Source: Sphagnum compactum (Eukaryota > Bryophyta > Sphagnopsida > Sphagnales). From it: 64,000 nt of DNA. Position numbers and translations under genes: made by a program. The stretch covers positions 3,264,224 through 3,328,223 of the forward strand of contig OZ234499.1 of NCBI GenBank assembly GCA_965153455.1. The letters are read 5' to 3'. A model generated the notes under the pieces. It saw only the letters and a list, made by a program, of their open reading frames with translations. It was not told where the DNA came from and did no database searches. Shown here piece after piece: positions 36,380-49,200 of this stretch; the stretch's first letter is position 1; each line of letters opens with the position of its first letter.

Positions 36380-37475
36380 TGAGTTGCAAGTCCCATGCTC
36401 TGGTACCTGTATTCCTCAATCCAGTAAAATAAATACAACAAATAAAATCAGCACTCAGCTAAGAACTCCAGCACTGCAAACAAGATACTAGAGTACACGT
36501 GGTATTGGATCAAGTTAAATGTGTGTTGGGAGCTTGTGACATACTTAAACTCATATACAAAATAAATAGGGTTACTTCCAAATAAATAAGCAAGACTTCA
36601 ACAGCTATAACAGGTGGAAAATTAACCTTGAGACAAAGGCGCTGACAAGGACACCATCACAACTCACTGAAGGACAGGGCCGCTGGTGGTACTAGTGGGC
36701 AAACTCCCTTGACCCTACTGTCTTGCTTCCACCATCCCCCTTCACAATGAGCTCCAGCCCTCCAGGGGCCAGTGAATGAGATTCCATCTCATCTTGCATT
36801 GCAATGATTTGGGATCCATCAGAGGTCAAGCAACTGAAATCACAAAACCTATGTTAGCAAAATGCAGTTCCCCAGCCAAATCAAACCAGAACACAAAAGA
36901 AAATCATCCCCTAACAAAACTTCAAGCACATCTCATGTGCTCTTTTGTCCAATTAACTTGTTCAGCTCTCACAAACCCCAAAGCTGTAAGAGACTTCACA
37001 TTTATTAGGACTACTAAAAGACACAATGGACAAAGAACAGCTTGATGAAGTTGCAGAGAAATCTCCACAACAACAATTAAAGGTAACATGACAATGAGCG
37101 CAGTCATAACCTCATGAGAGTCACTCACAAAGTGACAGACCATCACCTTCATCACGAACGGCAGTGACGAGCTGCCATGACTACCCACCAAGTTCATCAG
37201 CTCCCAACAGTGGGTGTAGATAAGCATATAATAATCTGCCCAAAAACTTGGGCCAACCATTATACACAATCTGCGTCCTGAGTTTCTGTTGCCTTTCCAG
37301 AAGCAATGGGAAGACTCAGACGTGATGTTGGCTAGCACTCAAGAGACATTGCTAATCAAAAAAGTCAATAGTATCCTCATTCAAGCTGCAACAAGCTTCT
37401 GAAGGAAAGAGCTTTTATTTCATTTTAGCATGTCCCTGTATATGCAAGCATCTATGCCTAAAAGACATAAGAGGC
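36380..37475. other. intergenic 3' of PPR pseudogene 1, unexplained frame
   Basis: A minus-strand frame stays open for 138 codons (36922-37338) but starts at GTG. It contains 'ELMNLVGSHGSSSLPF'. A distant DYW-tail remnant was considered because it follows a PPR E domain, but no zinc-ligand motif could be read. Nothing else recognised. Confidence 0.35.
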
Positions 37476-39790
37476 CTATATAGAGGGGTAGTGGTTGGGG
37501 CCTCCTGCACCCTGAACATATCCTTTAAGACACCACTGGTTGGTTCTTCCTTCTTTACACCTTTCCATCATCAACTTCAGGATGTTCCCTTCTGCCACAG
37601 AGCAGCTATGGCATTGATGTTTGCCAGTAACACATTCACTGCAGCATCTTATAGTTCCAACCCAAAAGAAATTTCGTGATGCATGTTCTGTTAGCTCAAC
37701 AATCCCCACAGAGTCTGCATGCAGCTAACAAGGCTCTTGATATCGCAGAATTAGGAATTCAAGGAATTCTGTTGAGAAAGTCCTCAGCATCAGCTAAGCA
37801 CCCTGCACAACCAAACAGGTCAACCATGCTCGATTGCTGGTAAGATCCCATTCTTTCAACATCGAATAAAAATACCTGCGACCTTCATCCATGAGACCTG
37901 CATGAACAGCTACAAATGTGACTGCATCAGGTTCAACACCTTCAGATATCATCGGATGAAAATGTTGGAGCACCTCTCGGGTATACCCATGCTGCCCAAG
38001 ACCTAGAATCATTGCATTCCATGTCACTGCATCCCTTTCAGTCATTTGGTTGAAGATATGGCAGGCATCCACAACACTCCCACACTTTGTGTACATGGTA
38101 ATCAGACCATTCCTGACATGCATATCTGACTCAAATGCAGCTGCCACCACACTTGCATGAGCCCATCTGGCTTCTTGCAGGGATGCAAGGTTTGCACATG
38201 CCTTGAAGAGACAAATAAAGGTTACAGTGTTAGCATCAACACCTTGACACTGCATCTGACAGAAAACTTCCAAAGCCTCCCTATATGAACCATACTCAGC
38301 ATATAGTGCGGTCCATGAGACGACATCTCGAGACTTAATTTTGTCAAAACTTGCTTGGCATCATGTGCACTGCCAAATTTGGCATACATGCACACCAGAG
38401 TAGTTCCAATGCAGACATCTGCCTCTACTCCAGCTTCAATAATCTTAGCATGCAGCCATTGCCCTTGTTGCAAGCCAAACCCAACGCAGCTAGTGGAACA
38501 CCACTTGAGTCAACAGGTCTTGGGTCTTGCAGGGATGCTTGGTTGGCACATGCCTTCAGAAGGCACATGAAGGTCACTTCATTTGATTAGATGCACTCAT
38601 GCTGCATTTGATGGAAGATCTTAAGAGCTTCCCCATAAGGACCATGCTCAGCATATCCTTCGATCATTGCAGACCATGAGATAACATCCTGAACCTTCAT
38701 CTTGTCAAAGACTCACCCAGTATGCTGTATGCTGCCATATTTCACATACATGCTGATAACAGCATTGCCAACACCAACATCTGCCTCCAATCCAGATTCA
38801 ACGATGATGCCATGTACCCACTGTCCTTTTTCAAAAGCTGCTGGACCTGCACACACATTGAGAAGGTTCATGAAAGTAATCTCATCTGGCTTCATCCTCT
38901 CTTCCTGCATTTGCCAAAAGAGTTGAAACATCTCCTCAATGCTTCCATTCTGAGCTGACCCAGAAATCATCGCATTCCAAGAAACAGTGTTACAGTCTGT
39001 CATCCTATCAAACACCGAATGTGTAAGCTTCATACTTCCACATTTAGCATACATGTGAACAAGGTTGCTTCCAAGATGACATCCACCAAAATGCTGCTTC
39101 TGATCATGTCATTCTGGACAGCTTTGCCCTTTTCCAGATCTCTGAGACTGGCACAAACACTGACAACACTCCTGTACATAACCTTGTCAATTGTCATCCC
39201 TTCTTGCTTTTGCAACTGTTGATAGAGCTCAAACCCTTCTCCACTCAACCCATGTTTAGCATACCCGCCACCATTAGAGTCCACATGAACACATCCTTCT
39301 TTTGAATCAAGTCAAAAACTTGGCAAGCTTCCACCAAGCCCCCACACTTGCAGTACCTGTTGAGGACCGCTGTTAGTAAAATAAATGTCCGGCACAAAAC
39401 CTCCTCTTCTCTCAACAATATCGGCATGCACCGTCCTTCCCTCAGCCAGATCCCTGGTATAAGAGCATCTTCTGAGAAGAGCCTTGTCCATGGAGGCACC
39501 AATATAAACACCTTGTTGTTCAAACCTGTGCAACACATGTCAAGGTTGTCCTGTCTCAATCAATGCCCTTGCTTCAGCAGTTGCAAGAGCGGCACTTCTG
39601 CTACCCACCTTATGATCTCCCCTTGTGACTCTTGCAGTCCTGTAAATATCTACACTCCAAATGAAAAACCCTCTGTTGCTGGTCAGAATAAAGCCTCAGG
39701 GCCACTTTCTGTTTTGTTCAATACTTTGGGGCAGAGTTTTGACATACTCAAACTTTCAGTAACATCCCATTCTCTGACTCATCATCCATG
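37476..39790 (-). pseudogene. PPR (PLS class) pseudogene 1
   Basis: PPR motifs run down the minus strand in changing frames: 'CKCGGLVEACQVFDLI' (about 39350), 'YAKHGLSGEGFELYQQL' (39260), 'MYAKCGSMKLTHSVFDRM' (39050), 'SWNAMISGSAQNG' (38960), 'KVQDVISWSAMIEGYAEHG' (38690), 'MYAKFGSAHDAKQVL' (38390), 'KCGSVVDACHIFNQM' (38080) and 'AGLMDEGRRYFYSML' (37880). A worn E domain ('VELTEHASRNFF', about 37700) ends it. A stop interrupts the frame at about 38589, and frameshifts occur near 39350, 39060 and 38470. No DYW tail is readable. Intact relatives are organelle RNA-editing or processing factors. The 5' limit is set by the last convincing similarity and is approximate. It points away from the J-domain gene. 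Confidence 0.85.
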
Positions 39791-40889
39791 ACAAAAAAAA
39801 AATGCCATAACCTGTAACAGTACTCTTGAGCTGCCAGGTTCTCTTTGTGCAGCTTCGGAAGAGAAGAAGTGCAACAAATCTTTGTATGACATTGTGACAT
39901 GGTTGCTAGTGTTGCTGTCACCCAAGAAGCATGTGAAGAACACTGAACACAAAACTCCAGACATGGTTCCAGCTTGTGCTTGAAGCCAGGATCGCTTGAA
40001 TTCTACTGCCAAAACACAGACAATACAAACCATAAGTACAACGTTGTATTCTCTGGTGGCCGGATGGGGAGAGACTTACTCTCTCAACTCCTAATATTTT
40101 CCTTAAGAATGTTTCTCCCTTGTTCCATTGCAAATCACAATCCGCTTGTGATGCAAATGGCAACAGAGTAAATGAGGCCTGATTGCATGCTCTCTACTCT
40201 CTTCTGCTCATCCCGTCTACAAGATCAAAAAAGGCCACAGCAAAAACAGCAGTATTGTGCAGGGGATGATCATCTCTATCTATGTTTTTAATTGATTTGG
40301 AAACAGCAGCAACAAATCCACACATGTGTGCAGCAGCAACAACAGCAACATTGTATGAGTAGAACTTTCTTTTGGTAATGGATGCCACCTTCTTGCTGCT
40401 TCTTGTTCTTCTGCTGCTGCTGCCCTTGGAGACGTTGAGCAATTGCTCTGCCGCCTCATCTGTGCACCTATTCTGGAGTTTTTCTGTGAACGATAATATT
40501 ATTACGCGCACCCACAATCCCAAAAGGCAGGAAAGAAGAAGAATCTTATTGTTAGGGTTTGAAGGTCACAGGAGGCTTTCCGCACACCTGAGCTGCAAAC
40601 CCTAGGATGTTTTGCAGAGATTTGTGGCAGCAGAGTTTTGAGCATTGCAACACATTCATGCAGATCTCAGTAAGTAGTGTTCGATTCCTCAGATACCACA
40701 GCTTGCTTGCTAACTTGCTGCGAGGTTTGAGTATAAACACGAGAGAGGACAGAATCTTATTAGGGTTTGAAGATCATAAGAGCTTTGATCCTCGCTCCTC
40801 CCTAGACCAGATCCTCTTCTTCCTTCCTTGCAAGAAAGAATTTTCTAGCGCTTTTGCTGCAGTTAGAGTGCGAAGAATTCGTAACCCCC
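39791..40889. other. spacer between divergent genes; 5' leader of J-domain gene
   Basis: About 1.1 kb between PPR pseudogene 1 (minus) and the J-domain gene (plus). Two similar phrases, 'gaagaatcttattgttaggg' then 'tttgaagg' (about 40529) and 'cagaatcttattagggtttg' then 'aaga' (about 40750), form a ~220-bp-spaced duplication close to the gene. The last several hundred bases are the probable promoter and 5' UTR. No TATA box was assigned with confidence. Confidence 0.5.
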
Positions 40890-42008
40890 ATGGACAGTAA
40901 CAAGGACGAGGGATTGAAGTGTCTGAGGATTGGAAAGGAGGCCATGGAGGCAGGAGACAAGGGCAGGGCTCTCAAGTTCCTGAGAATGGCACAGCGTCTA
41001 TACCCCAGTGCACAAGTGGAGGAGGATCTGCTGCTGCTGCTGCTGACTAGCATGAATGAAGAAGGCAGGAAAAGGGATTCAGACGAAGATTCAGCAAGTG
41101 ACGACAAGCAGACAAGGAAGAGGAATTGTGACGACGTAAACAACCATCTCCATCGCTCCAATTCCACTTCTTCAGCCTCTGCTGCTGCTGCAGCAGAACA
41201 ACAACAGATTGACGTTGTTCAACACATAAGAAGGACAAGGGATTACTACCAGATTCTAGGATTGAGTAAGGATTGCACAGAAGATGAAGTCCGGAAAGCT
41301 TACAGGAAGCTGTCTCTCAAGGTCCATCCTGATAAGAATCCGACTTTGGGTGCGGAAGAAGCATTCAAGACTGTTTCCAAGGCCTTCCAAGTTTTGAGTG
41401 ATGGAGAACTGAGAGGCAAATATGATGTGCATGGCCCTGAGGAGGAGGAGGAGACGCAGCGCATCCACCGTCAGCAAGGAAGACACACAAGCAGCCATTA
41501 TGGAGGAGCTGCTGCTCCCACCACTTTTTATGAAGATCCTGTCTTTGATGCCAATGACATCTTCAACGCCTTCTTTGGCATGCATCAAGCAAATGGAAGT
41601 TTTCAGAGAACCCATTTTGTGCAGACTCAAGTGCCTCAGTGGAACACAGCAGCCAGGGGAGAAACTCACTCTTCTATCAACCTTCTTGGATTATTGCAGC
41701 TTCTTCCAATCCTTATCTTGGTCATCGTCACCTTCTTCCCCTTCTCTCGACCAGTCTACAGCTTAACCTCTGTAGCACCATATCAGATTCAGCACAAAAC
41801 AAAGGACCGTGAGGTGAGATACTATGTCAAGTCGCACCGTTTCAATAAGGAGTATGCTCCTGGCAGTTATGCTCGGCAACAGGTGGAAGCACAGGTTGAA
41901 GGAGAATTCAAGGACATTCTTGTTCAGAATTGTAGGATGGAGCTTGGGTTGCAGAGATGGGGCCAGGCCTCAGCTACACCTTATTGCGACAGGCTTGAGC
42001 AATTTTAG
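40890..42008 (+). CDS. DnaJ homolog subfamily B member 12/14-like, ER membrane
   Basis: Single-exon, 372 codons. The ATG at 40890 is chosen because 'MDSNKDEGLKCLRIGKEA' is the usual N-terminus of this family; the frame upstream has no ATG. Residues 1-40 form the conserved N-terminal helix region, 41-115 are low-complexity acidic and Ala/Gln-rich, and the J domain is about 118-182 with the essential His-Pro-Asp at 146-148 ('KVHPDKNP'). A hydrophobic membrane segment lies at about 264-283 ('LLGLLQLLPILILVIV'). The C-terminal DUF1977 region (about 285-365) contains 'YYVKSHRF'. Members anchor in the ER membrane with the J domain in the cytosol, stimulate Hsp70 ATPase activity and assist folding and degradation of membrane proteins. 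Length and domain order are normal for plant members and no defect is seen. Confidence 0.95.
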   Translation: MDSNKDEGLKCLRIGKEAMEAGDKGRALKFLRMAQRLYPSAQVEEDLLLLLLTSMNEEGRKRDSDEDSASDDKQTRKRNCDDVNNHLHRSNSTSSASAAAAAEQQQIDVVQHIRRTRDYYQILGLSKDCTEDEVRKAYRKLSLKVHPDKNPTLGAEEAFKTVSKAFQVLSDGELRGKYDVHGPEEEEETQRIHRQQGRHTSSHYGGAAAPTTFYEDPVFDANDIFNAFFGMHQANGSFQRTHFVQTQVPQWNTAARGETHSSINLLGLLQLLPILILVIVTFFPFSRPVYSLTSVAPYQIQHKTKDREVRYYVKSHRFNKEYAPGSYARQQVEAQVEGEFKDILVQNCRMELGLQRWGQASATPYCDRLEQF

Positions 42009-45000
42009 CATGTCTAAAATATGTGCATGTCAAACCTGCAATCCCTTTTTGGCATGGCAAATCCAATGAATGCAGACCCTTTTGTCATGCTTAGTATAGA
42101 ATAGAAGGTTCCAAGCTTGAAACTGAAGGTTGCTGGCTGTCTAGGGCACTGGTGGTCCTGATGGTTTCAACTTTAGTTTCTTCCTAGGTGTTTTCATATT
42201 GATACTTGCGGTAGTGAAGTCCAGGAGAGGCTTCTATGTTGTACATTAAGATAATTAAGAAGTGTAGATAAGCAACTGTATTGTTGCAGTGAAAATGGAA
42301 TTGGAGCACACTATTGAGCAAGAGGTATCTTGCAGAGAATGAATCCAAGAGTGATGAACTCACTCAGGGTTTCACTGAGTGAACCGAGTTCTTTTCAAAC
42401 TTGGCAAGGGTATAGAACAACTTAGATGATAAACCCTAAACCCTGTGTCTTGGAGTGTAGGAAAGGGGCTTTGTTGGATCCTTTTGGGAATGGTTTTGAA
42501 AGTTGATCTCTTTCTAGGCATCCAAAACATTTAACCCAACTTTCAAGAGATTGGAATCAGTTGTGAATATTGCTCAAATGGAGAGAAAGAATGTTTCAGT
42601 AGCGGAAATGAGTATGTGAGTAGATGGCTCATTTCTCACTTCGTTTACAGTGTCATCTGCCAACCTGTGTGTTGCCAAAGAGCGAGTTGCAATTAGGGTA
42701 CAAACTTCTCCCCCAATGAAGCAACTTATGATGTTTTGAGTGCTGTTTGCTGAATTCTCAGAGCAGAGGTTTTGGGGAAGATGTGGTGGTTGTTGTAGGG
42801 TGTGGTGGCCTGCTGTTTGCAGGTGCAAGAACCTTTGGCAAGCAACCAGGTTGAAGGCCAGCTACAGTTAATCTAGCCCACATCATTACTTTCCATTAGA
42901 AGAGATCTTGTATTCGCCGTCTGCATGAGATCTTGTGATTCTTGATGCATCTAGGTATGTGACACATTGTTATTGGGGGAGAGTTGAAAGATGTGACAGG
43001 TGAAAGGATGGAAAGTGTTGGCAGGTGTGCCGTTGTTGTCACATTCAGGATCAAGAGCTTGGAGAACACTTCACCATATTCCCTTGGTGCTTGTTCACAG
43101 ATCTTGGAAGATGCAAGTTGGTGGAGTTTTTCATTAACCTTCTTGAGAGCTTTGGAGTGAATGCAAGAGTTTTTCAGTAAAGTTGTCAATAAGAAAGAGC
43201 TTCAGCATGTTTAGTGTATTATAGGCTAGTTGTTTCAAAGTGTCCATTTCTTGCCATCCATCTTTAAACCTACGTGGTGCTGCAATCAGCAAGTTGGTTG
43301 CTTTCCATTAGAACCATGGACATACACATTCAGAAGTGTTGTCAGTTTATCTTTTTAACAGCAAGAAAACTCTCTGGAGCACATTGTGAAACATCTTCTG
43401 CAATGCTTCACAAAAGGCAAGAATTGCTTGAACAAGGTCTTATCAGGCTTTCTTGTGCTGCTTCCCTTCTCTTGTCCATCATCACAAGTACCAAAGACAT
43501 AATTTTGTCCATCCTCTCCTTAGATTCAATTGGAAAGAGGCAGTTGGACTCAAAACCTGAATCAGTTAGGGTACAAAATCTCAAATCTGAACTCCACAGC
43601 TAGCGATGAAGCACGCAACAAAACACGTACAGAAAAGATGACAACTTTGAGCAAAACAGGTTTCACATTCTATCTTTTGTTTTATCTCTAAACTGGTTGA
43701 CTGAATATGGCTAGTGAGTCAATGATTGAAGAAATCCCTGGGATTTCTCAGTACACACAAACCCTCTTGAGTTTCCATAGTGTTTTTGTCAGCAAACACC
43801 AAATATGCCAACATAATCGTAATTTCTGTGGTAGTCACAATCTCTTGCTCCTTTTGAGATCTCCTCTTTTCTTTGTTCTTCACACATGGGCATCTTGGGA
43901 TGTTTTGTGCACTTACATGTGACTTGACCCCCAGACATTTTGCATCTGGATCAATTGCACATACCAAATTTTGCCTTCATTTCTGTATTTGCCATTTGCC
44001 CAGTCAGATCATTTTTTTGAAGTCTTTTTATCTCATGGACTTCATGATCTTCTCATTTTATTTTATTTTTCCTTTCCACCATGGGCAGGAAAAAGAAGTC
44101 TGAGTTGGGGGATCAAACCAAATCAGCTATCCATAAGGAACTGTGAAGATGGATAGAAGTCCTGGAATCCTGGAAATCCAGGGCCATGATCTTTCTTTTC
44201 ACCAGTGTCATGATCACATGTCTCAAGATCCGTGCCATGTTTGCCCATGCAGGGCGTGATATTGACGCCCCATGCAAGACTTTGCAGGAGTTTTCTGATA
44301 TCTAAAATAGTATTGTAATGGTTGCTGTCTCTCAGAGTTTTCAACCAAAGCAACAAGCAGTTTGTGATATTTCCTAGTTGTAAGTTTAAGTACCCATCAT
44401 CTGATGATGTCACAATTACCAAAGCCTCAAAAAGAGGACATAAACATCAATTTTACAAACCCATCTTGTGATGTCACTTTGACTTAATTGGCACATATGT
44501 ACTTGTGCAAACAATGTCAGTTCAATTTTGATACTTGGAAAAAGTCTTCTTTGATTTCTGAAACTTCTTTCATTGTTTCTTATCATCATGTTAATAGCTT
44601 TGTAATACAAACAACATGTTCTTGAGAGGGAAGGCCAGAGAAAGCCCCCAGAAATTGCATATTTTCATTTCTTCGATTGGGGGACATCTTTACTCCTCCT
44701 GCTCATCCTCCTCCTCTGCACCTTACTTTTGGAAAAGGGGAGATGAGGAATCTCTCTGGACAAACAAGATGCATGCCATGTGGATCTACTTGTATCAAAT
44801 TGCTTTCATGTGTGTTTCTTTTGTACCAAATTCTTACGGGATCAATCTTGTTGTTTTGCTAGTAAGTCACACCTCGTGTAAACATCAGCTTGTCTTGTAC
44901 ATGACTCGCCATAAAATCACAGGTCCATCAATGTGGTTCTTTCATGAAAACTGTCAATTTGTGTAAGTGTAAACCAATTTGACATCACATAATTGGACTT

Positions 45001-45290
45001 CCTGAGTGCTTACACTTACATGTCCCACGTTATACATTTATATAGATTTAGGTGGGCCTTTAACATTTACACGGAATGTAAATGAATTTCATTATGCCAT
45101 TTACATTTACACACTGTGTAAGTCCTAAAACGAAACACACACAACACTAATGTGTATCATAAAAATCATAGCATTCATTTGTAGCCTTTTAGCTGCTTGA
45201 TTGCATAGGTTTTTCACCACATTCATTTATAATTTCATAGTGTCTTGGATGCATAAGTTTTTCACCTCCATTCATTTTTAACGTCTTTAG
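42009..45290. other. 3' flank of J-domain gene and intergenic DNA
   Basis: The first few hundred bases are the likely 3' UTR. Beyond that, minus-strand frames at 42574-42828, 42896-43189, 44123-44422 and 44416-44610 read as a broken, mostly helical-looking protein ('KVNEKLHQLASSK', 'ILDIRKLLQSLAWGV'). They may be a decayed gene, but no family could be named. A short duplicated motif 'tttacatttaca' with 'gtgtaag' relatives occurs at about 45060-45125. Confidence 0.35.
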
Positions 45291-45410
45291 AGCAACTCCA
45301 CCCATACGCAATATTTGACCTTGTAACAATACCTATTTCTCACATCCAAGGTTTACTTATTCATTGTTTCTCAAGCCCCATCCATAAACATGAAACTGTA
45401 TAAAATGTCG
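45291..45410. mobile_element. Tourist-like MITE fragment
   Basis: 'TTA|gagcaactccacccat' at about 45288, then 'aatatttgaccttg', 'ctcacatccaagg' and 'ccccatccataaacatgaaa'. This is the same terminal region as 31487-31610, more diverged. No matching opposite end was found. Confidence 0.5.
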
Positions 45411-45818
45411 AAGGCTACTTAATAACAAACCACCTAAACCAATCAATATATGTGACCAATCAAGAGAAAGATGTTCGATTGTGCAAAAGTTTTGTTTTGT
45501 TAGCCTCAGCATCCTGAGCAAAAATGTTATTTGATTGAGCCTATCCATCAAGTTTTTACTCATCTTCACCCAAAACTTCTTGTGCAATGTGCTGGCAGAG
45601 ATGCTCCCAGTGTCCACATTTTTCACTACATTCATTTTTGTAAAATCGATAAATGAACCCCATCCACTAGAACCCATGTAGAGAACAAGACCCTAATTTT
45701 TTAAAATCTAATAAACTACTTGAATGCTTGAAATTTTCATCCAGATTGGTTCTCAATCATTAAACCCTAAATTTGTTTTGCATGTGTTGGAGAAGGCTAG
45801 TCATTTTACAATGACTAA

Positions 45819-46207
45819 GAACATCTCCAACAGTGCTCGGTATGTGATCCTCCACAGTAAAAGTGGATGAAGAAAGTCCAATGTATGCCAGTTTGGCTCA
45901 GGAAAATGGTTTTGGCTCTGCATAATTGCGCACATTGCCATGGCTGGCAAATGGTGCAGCAGTGCAAAAGATGCAGCGGTGCAAAAGATGCATAAAAGAG
46001 TGTAATGAATATGATCTAACTGCTGTTCAGTGTTTCTGATTGGCGCATCATAATGATTGGTCCAGATGGTTTTCTATTGGTAGTCCCCCACCTATTTGGT
46101 GTCCGAGTTTCAGTTTTATGGGTGGGGTTGGAAAAGAATACATAACTAATCTTGGATGTGAAATATATTTTCACAGGGTCACATACTGAGCACCGCTGGA
46201 GATGCTC
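45819..46207. mobile_element. Tourist-like MITE, complete copy
   Basis: 389 bp. Terminal inverted repeats of roughly 30 bp: left 'gaacatctccaacagtgctc' then 'ggtatgtgatcct'; right, read inverted, 'gagcatctccagcggtgctc' then 'agtatgtgaccct'. TAA occurs on both sides (45816-45818 and 46208-46210), as expected of PIF/Harbinger-mobilised MITEs. The interior has no coding potential. The right half is shared with the copies at 19255, 31487, 45291 and 53712. Confidence 0.85.
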
Positions 46208-46210
46208 TAA

Positions 46211-49200
46211 CTATAGTGATAATTCTATCATGTGGTGTTATGAGCTTTCAAATTGTGACGATTAAACTCCTTTGAACATGGATTAAAACTTCTATGGACA
46301 ATTTCACGTCACAATCTTCACATTTTAATGAAAGACCTACAACTTTTTTTTGTTTAAATTCATGTTTATATCCATCTCCATTTCAATGTTTTGATTCCTT
46401 AAGGGTTGTCCTAGTGGATTCTTTGCAATAGTTTTGGAAGTCTCAATAGATTGCTACCTTTGTTGCGCTTGTCTTGGGCACTCAAGTATAGAGTTGGGGA
46501 GGGCTATGGTTCAGTATTCATATTTAAATTTCACTTTTGTGCTCACAATTATGTGGGTTTGTATTCAAAACAATGCACAAAAATTCCCACCGAAACTCAA
46601 TTTGCTCTCTTTTGGCTTTCATCACCTTTGATTTTCTTACCTATTACAAAGGGTCACAAAAAGCATGAGAGCAAAGCATAAGTCTATATTTTCGAAGACT
46701 GTTGGAAGGGGCCCCAAAGGAGTATGATCTTAGATTGTAACACATGTCTTTGCTTTTTTATCTTACCCATTTTGATAACTAATAACTTCCCCCTTGCTTT
46801 TTCCCCATTTCGACGACTATGCAACTTTGTTCTCTCTCTAAGGATATCTTTTGCACCATTGAAAAATAGTTGAATGAAGAAGCTTCATGCAACTGACTTA
46901 AAGACTTCTAGCAAATGGACGACCCACTGACCACCCATTGACAGCAAACTAGATACAATGGGCCAGTGATCTAGTACTCCACACAGAGATGAATGTTTAT
47001 GCAAGTAAACCACATACGATGGGCTATGGATCTATTATAGTCCACATCGAAATGAATGTTTGCAACAAATTGTATGCAAAACATGCAGACTTAAGTAACT
47101 CAGTGCCATCCTCCCATTTCTAGGAATGAGGATTAACACCTAATTTGGAGAGTTTAGCATAAAGAAAGGAGTAATACTTTGTTGTTAACAACATCACTAT
47201 GGATTTGACAGACTCTAACTCTGGTAGTGTACACAGGAGTGAAAGGATTCCTTCCATTCAAGAGTCTTGTTCTGCACTAGAAAGCAGAACAATTTCTTTT
47301 CTATCTTGTCCAATCACCTTCTTTCCAGTTTGTGGAATGCAAAGCTCCCAGCAGCCTATTAAACCCTAATTGAAAAAGGGGTGAAATTAGAAAAATGCCC
47401 ACAATACATTCTTTGAGGCCTTCTCATCTTTGGTGACAACAGCCCTTTTTCCCAATCTATTTTTGGGTGAGTGAAATTCACAAACAAATGAACTAACAGT
47501 TCACAATAACCTTTAATGAAGTTCCTTGAAATGTGAGACCAAATGAGAACAACATTGTTCCATAATCTCTCCCTTGCATGTAAAGCAAATAAAACCTTTT
47601 TGCAATGTATGTACATGATCCTTGTATTGAAACCCATTTTACACTATAGCTTGAAAGCTCATGATTATCAAAAATAGAAAATCTATGATTGAAGGAAAAG
47701 TCATTTCAAGGTTCAATGTGTCACCCATTTCCTTTTTGGTTATACTTCGGTCCCTTGGTTTTTTGCTCCTAGGTGTTAGTCCCTTTTGGGGGGTCTATTA
47801 GGGTGATCCCTTGTTTTTTCAAGTTCATTTTACACAAAGTTGAAGGACCAAAGGATCAAGAAAATGTAAATGCATGAAATATCAATATTGAACCCTAGAC
47901 CCACCTCAAATAGACCATGAAAGTTCCTAATGCCATCATACTTGCTAAAACCCAAATAAATGAATAAAGTGAAGAAAAAAATTTGAAAAAAGATGATGAA
48001 AAAAAAGAAAAGGACAAACTCTAAATGAGTAGTAAAAACAGTTACATAGAATATCAAGTTTAAAATCAAAATTTACATAAAATAATTAATAACCTTTTTT
48101 ATTGCATTATAATATGTTAGTACCTCATTAAAGTCTATTCTTGAGGAACACAATGGGAACGCATTGGGGACAAAAACAAATTTCCCACCAAGTTGTGACC
48201 ACCACCCTATGAATTCAAGGGTGACCTTCCCTTCCCTTCCCTCCCTTGGGATCATGCAAGGAATCTACAATATACCTCTCCACCTAGTTGATCCAAGATC
48301 AAAAGAAAAGGTAGGAAGCTTAGGTTCTTGGCATGACCCTTGGATCCACCCTCAAAGCATAGTTAGGGTGGTTCAAAGTGTATCCTATTTACCTGAGTCA
48401 TGCCCACCATTTTGACCTACCCAATGGGAAGGCATATCCCACAATTAAAAAAATGATGGAAAAGTTATTGTGGGAATGGAGGTTGGGAACTTGGAACATC
48501 AGGATTGCATCATGTTATCATCATCATCCTTGCAAATTCCCTTTGGAAATTGATGAAGAACAATTTTCACATCACACTTGTCATGCAAGTCTAATTGAAG
48601 ATGACAAAAGAACAATGTACATCAACCCATTTGGAGATTTCATTGGAAATGATCCAAAAATAAATTCTTCCATCTTTTCTACTTGCAAGGTGGTGACGCC
48701 ATAGCTACCATTGTGGAATGTAGCCTATAGTCTCTCAATATATAAAATTATGTTTCTCAAGTCAAAATCAATAGCAAATTGCCAAAGTTTGAACTCTTAG
48801 TGCTTTGAAGTTTGAAAGCATTTTGTGAAAATATCATGAGTTTACATAATGTGAGGAGTTGACTAAAGGAATATGTGATCTTATCAAGATAGATCTTCAT
48901 TGTGGGATAGGGTAGGGGAGCTCCCATTGAAATTTTGACTTATGTGTGTAAATGGCACTTGTCACACTACTTCAAAGTGTTCTTTGCTTTGGCTTTGGGG
49001 GACAAGTGGGCTGAAACCAAAACCTCAAAACAAAAACACAAAAGAAAAAAAAAATTAATTAAAAAAAATTGGGGATTTATAAGGTTTTGAATTGCCAAAT
49101 TTCCAAACAAAACCTTTAATAGACATTGATTGACATCTATATTAGGTTCGAGTTGGTAACCAACATAAAAAAGGAAGTTTTAGACTTCTTCTTTTGTTCA

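Noticed and set aside
36922-37338. DYW domain tail for PPR pseudogene 1
   Set aside because: Only loose similarity; no HxE, CxxCH or CxC motif could be read, unlike the clear tail at 20680.
48164-48704. Two overlapping plus-strand frames as a gene
   Set aside because: No family recognised; the second starts at GTG, the frames disagree, and no splice pattern joins them.
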